A DNA stretch of 64,000 nt from Mycobacterium yunnanensis (GTDB lineage Bacteria; Actinomycetota; Actinomycetes; Mycobacteriales; Mycobacteriaceae), in assembly GCF_025823185.1 (NCBI RefSeq), contig NZ_JACKVK010000005.1:372001-436000 (forward strand), given 5' to 3'. The notes beneath the pieces are model-generated. The model ran no database searches. It was given only the letters and a program-made list of their open reading frames with translations, and had not been told where the DNA came from. The stretch's first letter is position 1. Each line of letters begins with the position of its first letter. A program made the position numbers and the translations under genes. This document shows positions 58,692 to 64,000 of the stretch, piece after piece.

Positions 58692-59983
58692 CGACCCCCG
58701 GCGAGTCGACGGGGATCAACGAGCCCAAGGGGGTGTCGCGTCGTGGATTGCTCTCTGGCGCATTGGTTGCCGGTCTCGGCGGTGCGGTCGTCGGGGCAGC
58801 CGGCGGCGGGACGGCGGCGTGGACGATGGCCTCGTCCCGGGCTGCGACGGCCGACGACGTGGACGGGGTCGACCTCGACCGCAGCCACCCCTTCTACGGG
58901 ACCGGCCGCCAGGGCGGCATCTCCACCGAACCGCAGCGGCACACCGTCTTCATGACGTTCCGGCTCGCGGAGGCGGCCTCGTCGACGTCCGTGCAGACCC
59001 TGTTGGCGCGTTGGTCGGCGGCGGCGGCGGTGATGCAGGACGGCCGACCGGTCGGCACCGTGCAACCCGAGGACGACGTGGCGCCGCCCGTCGACACCGG
59101 CGAAGCGTTCGGGCTGAGCCCGGCCAGCCTGACGGTGACGATCGGCCTGGGGCCTGCGCTGTTCGACGGACGCTTCGGCCTGGCCGCGCACAAGCCGGCT
59201 GCCTTCACCGACCTTCCCACGCTCAACGGTGACGTGCTCGACCCGAACTTCACCGGCGGCGAGTTGTCCGTCCAAGCCTGCGCGGACGATCCCCAGGTCT
59301 GCTATCACGCGGTGCGCAACCTGGCCCGCCTGGGCCGTAGCACGGTCTCGCCGTTCTGGGCGGTGTTGGGGTTCGGTCGGGCATCGGCCGGGACGGGTCA
59401 GGAGACACCGCGAAACCTGTTGGGCTTCAAGGACGGGACGCGCAACGTCGAGACCGACGAGCAGTACGACGAGTTCGTCTGGATCATGAACGGCGACCAG
59501 CCCTGGATGGAGGGCGGCACCTATCAGGTGGTGCGCAAGATCCGGATGCTGCTCGAGACGTGGGACACCGACCGCGTCGGCAACCAACAGCAGATCATCG
59601 GCCGCCACAAGGAGGAGGGCTCTCCGCTGTCGGGCCGACGTGAGAAGGACACGCCTGACTTCGCCCTCAAGTCGGCGACCGGTGATCCGGTGATCGACCC
59701 GCTCTCACACGTCGCGCTCGCCGCGCGCGAGAACAACGACGGCGTGATGATCAAGCGCCGCGGCTACAACTACACCGACGGACTCGACCCGAACGGCGAA
59801 TTGAACGCCGGCCTGCTGTTCATCTCGTACCAGAACGACCCGCAGCACTTCATCCGACTGCAGAACCGGCTGGGCGGCCACGACTTGCTCAACGAATACA
59901 TCCGCCACGTCGGGTCGGCGATCTTCGCCGTCCCGCCCGCCCCGGAACGGGGCCACTACGTGGCGCAGGGTTTGTTCGAATGA
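58688..59983 (+). CDS. efeB: EfeB, Tat-exported DyP-type haem peroxidase
   Basis: 431 residues from a TTG at 58688 overlapping the efeO stop; a GTG at 58733 is an alternative that still keeps the signal. Twin-arginine motif SRRGLL (17-22) followed by a hydrophobic stretch. DyP family hallmarks are GFKDGTRN with the catalytic Asp, and the later HVALAARENND with a haem-ligand His region. It oxidises iron or removes haem iron in the periplasm within EfeUOB. Confidence 0.94.
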   Translation: MTTPGESTGINEPKGVSRRGLLSGALVAGLGGAVVGAAGGGTAAWTMASSRAATADDVDGVDLDRSHPFYGTGRQGGISTEPQRHTVFMTFRLAEAASSTSVQTLLARWSAAAAVMQDGRPVGTVQPEDDVAPPVDTGEAFGLSPASLTVTIGLGPALFDGRFGLAAHKPAAFTDLPTLNGDVLDPNFTGGELSVQACADDPQVCYHAVRNLARLGRSTVSPFWAVLGFGRASAGTGQETPRNLLGFKDGTRNVETDEQYDEFVWIMNGDQPWMEGGTYQVVRKIRMLLETWDTDRVGNQQQIIGRHKEEGSPLSGRREKDTPDFALKSATGDPVIDPLSHVALAARENNDGVMIKRRGYNYTDGLDPNGELNAGLLFISYQNDPQHFIRLQNRLGGHDLLNEYIRHVGSAIFAVPPAPERGHYVAQGLFE

Positions 59984-59998
59984 ATAGTGCTCGTCGCG

Positions 59999-61237
59999 TC
60001 AGCCGAACAGTTCGCGAAGATGCGGGTTCAGGAAGATCCCGTGGGGATCGAACTGGCGTCGAATGTCTTGGAAGAGTTCATATTTGGGGTACAGTGCCTC
60101 GACCCGATCCCTGGTGAGGAAGTGGACTTTGCCCCAGTGGGGACGTGCGTCGAACTGCTGCAGTTCGCGGTCGAGGTCGCGCAGAAACGGTTCGTACGTG
60201 GTGCCCGGCTTGCCCGACACCGACACCGAGACCGTGTCGCGGTGGTACTGCGCCGACAGCAGCGCCTCGTCGGCTCGTTGCCAACGGATCTGCACCGGGC
60301 TGATCTGATCGGTGTGGCGGGTCGACATCAGGTCGCGCACCACGTCCAGCGCAGCCCGTCCGTGCTCGGCAGGAACCATGTACTCCAGCTCGTGAAAGCG
60401 CGCATCGGTCGTGGCGTCGGGATAGATGAGGTGTGCCCGACCGGTCCGGGAGCCGGGTTCGCCCTCGACGTCGGCGGCGGTGGCTAGCTCCTCGGTGAGC
60501 AGCTTGACGACGCAGTGGTCGGGCGGCAGGTGACCCAGGTCGTACATCTCGGAGGACCCCTCTGCCGGGAGCCACCAGAAGGAGAAGTGTCGGTAGTCGG
60601 CCAGAAACGAGTCCCAGCGCGCCTCGACTTCGGAAAATGGCAGTACTGCGTTCTGTTCACGCAGCTTGTACGCCGGAACGCACTGCAACGTCAGGCCGAG
60701 GAACACCCCGAGCATGCCCACCGACACCTGTGCGGCATGCAGCAGGTCGGGTTGGTCCTCGGTAATGGTGACGATCTCGCCGAGTCCGTTGACCAGGCGT
60801 ACGTTTCGCACGGTCGACGACAGGCTGCCGAACAGCGGGCCGGAGCCCTTCGTGCCCGTCGCGATCGACCCCGAGATGGTCTGGGCATCGACGTCGCCCT
60901 GGTTGGCCAACGACAATCCGTGATCCCACAGGGGCGCCCCCACGTCAGCCAAGCGGGTTCCCGAGCGCACCGTCGCGCGGCCCTTGGAGTCGACACTGCT
61001 CACCCCTGACAGCGCCGAGACGTCGACCAGCGTGTGATCGGTCTGCACGATGGGAGTGAAGGAATGACCGCTTCCGGTCACGCGAAGCCCCTGTCGGGCA
61101 CGCGATGCCGCGGCAACCGCCGCGACGACGTCGTCATCGGTGGTCGCAGTCACCGACTCGGCGAAATCGAACTCCTGGTTTCCGCCCCAGTTCTCCCAGT
61201 GGTGCACGGGGGCCGAGATGTCGGTCTGCTGGCTCAT
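59999..61237 (-). CDS. FAD-dependent aldonolactone/alditol oxidase
   Basis: 412 residues, ATG with GGAGGG about 8 bp upstream. VAO-type flavoenzyme: FAD-binding RVTGSGHSF (the His is the usual covalent FAD site), GDVDAQTISGSIATGTKG, and the ALO-domain C-terminus with HWGK and FDPHGIFLNPHL. The family includes L-gulono- and D-arabinono-1,4-lactone oxidases and alditol oxidases; the substrate is not readable. Convergent with efeB, divergent from a permease. Its promoter shares a palindrome with gntR. Confidence 0.88.
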   Translation of the reverse strand: MSQQTDISAPVHHWENWGGNQEFDFAESVTATTDDDVVAAVAAASRARQGLRVTGSGHSFTPIVQTDHTLVDVSALSGVSSVDSKGRATVRSGTRLADVGAPLWDHGLSLANQGDVDAQTISGSIATGTKGSGPLFGSLSSTVRNVRLVNGLGEIVTITEDQPDLLHAAQVSVGMLGVFLGLTLQCVPAYKLREQNAVLPFSEVEARWDSFLADYRHFSFWWLPAEGSSEMYDLGHLPPDHCVVKLLTEELATAADVEGEPGSRTGRAHLIYPDATTDARFHELEYMVPAEHGRAALDVVRDLMSTRHTDQISPVQIRWQRADEALLSAQYHRDTVSVSVSGKPGTTYEPFLRDLDRELQQFDARPHWGKVHFLTRDRVEALYPKYELFQDIRRQFDPHGIFLNPHLRELFG

Positions 61238-61269
61238 GAGAACCCTCCACTAGTGTCACTTGTCAGTGC

Positions 61270-61280
61270 CATGTTACATG
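61270..61280. promoter_or_regulatory. GntR-type palindrome upstream of the oxidase
   Basis: CATGT-T-ACATG, 33 bp before the leftward oxidase start. The same core ATGTTACAT occurs at 63806-63814 upstream of the gntR gene. Confidence 0.7.
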
Positions 61281-61382
61281 TCACGGGTCACCGGTCCGAG
61301 CCGCGGCGCGGGTCAGTCGTTCCGCTCGTTCGGGTGACGTCGCGCCCGTTGCGTTGACACGAGCCGCCGTCAGTCGCATAGT

Positions 61383-61404
61383 AACCGGTAAGATATTACC
61401 GGTT
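61383..61404. promoter_or_regulatory. Perfect 9-4-9 palindrome upstream of the permease
   Basis: AACCGGTAA, then GATA, then TTACCGGTT, followed by a third half-site CCGGTTA at 61407. It lies 46-67 bp before the permease start. Different from the GntR-like motif, so it may bind a second regulator. Confidence 0.75.
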
Positions 61405-61449
61405 GCCGGTTAGGTGGCAGCGGTCCGCATCGACAGAAAGTGCAGGGAC

Positions 61450-63000
61450 ATGCCCGGCTACGACCACCACGCAGATGATGAGCTTCTCGCCAAGCTCGGA
61501 TACCGACAGGAGCTCACGCGCTCGCTGGGCCAGTTCTCCACCTTCGCCACCGGATTCGCCTTCATCTCGATTCTCACCGGAATGTTCCTGCTGTTCGGGT
61601 TCACCTATTCCAGCGGCGGGCCGGCGTCCTTCTGGGCGTGGATCGTCGCTCTGGGCGGGCAAATGCTCTTCGCACTGGTCTTCGCCGAACTGGCCGTCAA
61701 GTACCCGTTGACCGGGTCGGTCTACAACTGGGCCAAACACATCACCAAGCCGGCGGTCGCCTGGATGGCGGGCTCGTCGATGATCCTGGCCCTGGTGGTC
61801 TCCACCGCGGCGGTGGCCTTGGCAATGCAGGCGATCCTGCCGAGCATCTCCCCCGTCTTCTGGATCTACGGCGACGGCACCGGACCCAATGACGCCAGTG
61901 TCAACTCCGTCATCCTCGGTGCCCTGATGCTGGTGGGCACGACCATCGTGCTGCTGTGTGGCACCAAGGTGCGCGCGATGGTCAACAACATCGGGGTCAC
62001 GGTCGAACTGGTGGCCGCGTTGGCGTTGATGGTTCTGCTGCTGGTTCACGCCCAGCGCGGACCGTCGGTGGTCATGCAAACCAACCACACCGAAAGTAGC
62101 TACAGCTCAGGCTATCTCGGCGCGCTGATGCTGTGCTTGTTGCTGGGCCTCTACGTCATGTGGGGTTTCGACTCGGCAACGTCGCTGAGCGAGGAGACCA
62201 TCAATCCCCGCAAGAACGGCCCCAAGGCCATCATCCGCGCCCTGCTGGCCTCCGGCGTCTTCGGCGCCTTCCTCATCTTGCTCGCGGTGATGGCGGTAAA
62301 GGACCTGAGCTCCGAGGACATCGCCTCCGGCGGCCTGACCTACATCGTCAAGAGCACCCTGGGGGACACGGTCGGCGACGTCTTCCTGGTGTGCGGCGCC
62401 TTCGCGGTGTTCGTCTGCGGCATGGCCAACCAGACCGGCGCCGTCAACCTGATGTTCGCCATGGCCCGCGACAACGCGTTCCCGGGGTCGAGGTACGTGT
62501 CGAAGGTCAGCGAGCGCATCAAGGTTGCGGTGGTGCCAACGGTGATGGTCGGCGTGCTTGCCGTGGGGATCCTGCTGGTCAACATGGGTCAACCGCAGAT
62601 CTTCCTGGTCGTCAGCGGCTGCACCATCATCCTGGCGCTGGTGTCCTACCTGTTGGTGGTGGCCCCGTTCGCGATGCTGCGGGTCACGGGCCGCTGGGCC
62701 CGCCCGGAGAAGGGCTACTTCACCCTCGGCAAGCTGGGCCCGGTGATCGCGGTACTGGCCGTGGTGTGGGCGGTGGTGATGATCGTCAACATCGCCTGGC
62801 CGCGTCCGGTGGTCTACAACCCAGCCGAACCGTTCCACTTCTACCTGCAGTGGGGCGGGGTGCTCGCACCGGCGATCATGCTCGGCCTCGCGTTCGCGGT
62901 GTATCTCACGCGTCGCGGCAAGCTCGGTGTGCTCGCCGAACACGCCGCACCCGTCGCGGCCTCGAGCTCCGACGGCCGCGCCGAGCGGGCCATGAGCTAG
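61450..63000 (+). CDS. APC-family amino-acid/amine permease
   Basis: 516 residues from the ATG at 61450 with CAGGGA upstream; a GTG at 61414 is in frame but less likely. About 12 membrane helices. The family sequence near the start (LGYRQELTRSLGQFSTFATGFAF), the PLTGSVYNWAKHI motif and GFDSATSLSEET are those of GABA/choline-type APC permeases. The substrate is likely an amino acid, amine or betaine-like compound. Divergent from the oxidase and followed by a strong terminator. Confidence 0.88.
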   Translation: MPGYDHHADDELLAKLGYRQELTRSLGQFSTFATGFAFISILTGMFLLFGFTYSSGGPASFWAWIVALGGQMLFALVFAELAVKYPLTGSVYNWAKHITKPAVAWMAGSSMILALVVSTAAVALAMQAILPSISPVFWIYGDGTGPNDASVNSVILGALMLVGTTIVLLCGTKVRAMVNNIGVTVELVAALALMVLLLVHAQRGPSVVMQTNHTESSYSSGYLGALMLCLLLGLYVMWGFDSATSLSEETINPRKNGPKAIIRALLASGVFGAFLILLAVMAVKDLSSEDIASGGLTYIVKSTLGDTVGDVFLVCGAFAVFVCGMANQTGAVNLMFAMARDNAFPGSRYVSKVSERIKVAVVPTVMVGVLAVGILLVNMGQPQIFLVVSGCTIILALVSYLLVVAPFAMLRVTGRWARPEKGYFTLGKLGPVIAVLAVVWAVVMIVNIAWPRPVVYNPAEPFHFYLQWGGVLAPAIMLGLAFAVYLTRRGKLGVLAEHAAPVAASSSDGRAERAMS

Positions 63001-63010
63001 GCACACGCCA

Positions 63011-63048
63011 CGAAACCCCCCGAACCCTTTGGGTGCGGGGGGTTTTCG
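63011..63048. terminator. Bidirectional terminator behind the permease and gntR
   Basis: AAACCCCCCG (63013-63022) pairs with CGGGGGGTTT (63036-63045), with an inner AACCC/GGGT pairing, and is flanked by A and T runs on both sides. Placed between convergent genes. Confidence 0.9.
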
Positions 63049-63075
63049 TCTTCGGTTCGGGACGCCGCGCCGCCG

Positions 63076-63750
63076 TCATCGGGGTGCGACGAAGCCCGGG
63101 TCTGCCCAGTCGCCGCGGATGTGACGCAGATGGTGCTGCATGAGATCGCGGACTTCGTCGGGCCGATCGGCGACGATCGCGTCCAGGATGGGGAGGTGCT
63201 CTTCGGCTGAGGCGACCAACGTGCCGTTGTCGGAGAGGTTCTTCAGCCCATAGAGGCGGGTGTTGTCGCGCAGCCCGTCGATCGCGTGCACGAGGCGGTG
63301 GTTGTTGCCGAACGCCAGCAGCCCCAGATGGAATCGGCGGTCGGCGTCGAGGTAGTCGATCAGGTCACCGCGGCGTGCCGCGGCGACGATCTCCTCGGCG
63401 ATCCCTCGGTACGTCTCGTAGTCGTCGGCGATCTCCTGGCGGCCGGCGAGTGCGGCGGTCGCGGGGATCTCGAGCAGGGTGCGCATCTCGTAGATTTCAC
63501 GCCGGTCGTCGTCGTCGAGGGGCAGTACTCGAAAGCCGCGGTTGCGGACGGCTTCCATCAGCCCCTGGTTGACCAAGGTCAGCATGGCCTCGCGCACCGG
63601 GCTCGCCGACACGCCAAGCTGATTGGCCAGGGCGGTGGCCGAGTAGATCTCACCAGGTGCCAGTTCGCCCGACACCATTCCCTCTCGAATCACGCGTAAT
63701 GCCTGGTCCCGCAAACTGGGTTGCTTGAGGCTGGCGGTCGTGCTCAACAT
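63076..63750 (-). CDS. GntR-family (FadR subfamily) transcriptional regulator
   Basis: 224 residues from the ATG at 63750, with GGGAGGA 7 bp upstream. The N-terminal winged HTH (about 10-75; SATALANQLGVSASPVREAM split) and a C-terminal FCD ligand-binding domain (about 85-215) with helical metal/effector pocket residues (DADRRFHLGLL, HLPILDAI, HHLRHI). FCD proteins sense carboxylates or amino-acid-like ligands. The shared palindrome suggests it controls itself and the oxidase. Confidence 0.9.
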   Translation of the reverse strand: MLSTTASLKQPSLRDQALRVIREGMVSGELAPGEIYSATALANQLGVSASPVREAMLTLVNQGLMEAVRNRGFRVLPLDDDDRREIYEMRTLLEIPATAALAGRQEIADDYETYRGIAEEIVAAARRGDLIDYLDADRRFHLGLLAFGNNHRLVHAIDGLRDNTRLYGLKNLSDNGTLVASAEEHLPILDAIVADRPDEVRDLMQHHLRHIRGDWADPGFVAPR

Positions 63751-63805
63751 GGCGATCCTCCCTCGGCGCTGCGGGCAAACCCGTCGATGCAACGCGCTAG
63801 GTAGC

Positions 63806-63814
63806 ATGTTACAT
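63806..63814. promoter_or_regulatory. GntR-type palindrome upstream of gntR
   Basis: ATGT-T-ACAT, 56 bp before the leftward gntR start, inside GTAGCATGTTACATCTGAC. It equals the core of the site at 61270. Confidence 0.7.
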
Positions 63815-63867
63815 CTGACCGGATGGGGAGCCCGTGTAGAGCCGGTGCGGCGAGGTCGCGGTCCTGC

Positions 63868-64000
63868 CTACCTGGTCCCGGTGTCGGTGTCCGCAAGCTG
63901 CAGGACGCCGTCGACCCGCCGGGCAACGGGGCAGGGACCGTCCCGAAGTTCGTCGGGCAACAGGTCGGTGGGCACGTTCTGGTAGGTGACCGGGCGCAGA
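63868..64000 (-). CDS. Unidentified CDS, C-terminal end only
   Basis: The minus-strand frame is open from the window edge to a TAG at 63868-63870. 43 C-terminal residues are visible, starting LRPVTYQNVPTDLLPDEL and continuing with GPCPVARRVDGVLQL. No family can be named from this. It lies 117 bp upstream of gntR on the same strand. Confidence 0.5.
   Translation of the reverse strand, partial: LRPVTYQNVPTDLLPDELRDGPCPVARRVDGVLQLADTDTGTR

Overview
The window is chromosomal DNA of a mycobacterium, most likely a rapidly growing species (Mycolicibacterium type). It carries the conserved mycobacterial replication-origin neighbourhood in canonical order, and the proteins can be read directly against the well-known M. 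tuberculosis set: trxB-trxC-cwlM, parB-parA-rsmG-jag-yidC-yidD-rnpA-rpmH, dnaA, oriC, dnaN-gnd-recF-dciA-gyrB-gyrA, the DUF3566 gene, tRNA-Ile and tRNA-Ala, cwsA, ppiA, crgA, trpG, and pknB-pknA-pbpA-rodA-pstP-fhaB-fhaA. High GC, frequent GTG/TTG starts and ATGA overlaps fit. GyrA has Ser, not Ala, at the quinolone-determining position, which M. tuberculosis and many slow growers do not have. I cannot name the species.

Bases 1-20062: redox (TrxB/TrxC) and cell-wall control (CwlM); a leftward block for chromosome partition, membrane insertion and RNase P; then dnaA, oriC and the rightward replication operon. Two perfect parS sites overlap parA and the rsmG start codon. A face-to-face pair of perfect DnaA boxes lies just upstream of dnaA, and further degenerate boxes plus an AT-rich stretch lie between dnaA and dnaN.

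Bases 20073-35700: envelope growth and division genes (DUF3566 protein, CwsA, CrgA), three tRNAs (Ile, Ala, Leu), a GAF-ANTAR regulator, PpiA, and the tightly overlapping Ser/Thr kinase operon that joins signalling (PknA, PknB, PstP, FhaA, FhaB) to peptidoglycan synthesis (RodA, PbpA).

Bases 35700-55700: the core order ends after tRNA-Leu and an accessory region begins. It holds small regulator-plus-enzyme cassettes: XRE regulator with SDR/VOC/enoyl-reductase-like/VOC genes; an Rrf2 regulator divergent from quinone-oxidoreductase-like/LLM/SDR genes; a creatininase-ureohydrolase pair; a second GAF-ANTAR protein; a condensation-fold acyltransferase; a second XRE regulator with a DUF1330 gene; an HxlR regulator divergent from a haloalkane-dehalogenase-like protein that lacks its catalytic histidine; an L,D-transpeptidase-like protein; an M19 dipeptidase; a cyclase-like protein; and prfC.

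Bases 55800-64000: an efeUOB iron-uptake operon with a good IdeR iron box, then an aldonolactone-oxidase-type flavoprotein, an APC permease and a GntR regulator. The oxidase and gntR promoters share the same palindrome, and the permease promoter carries a separate perfect 9-4-9 palindrome. The window ends inside an unidentified leftward gene. No insertion sequence, prophage or CRISPR array was seen.
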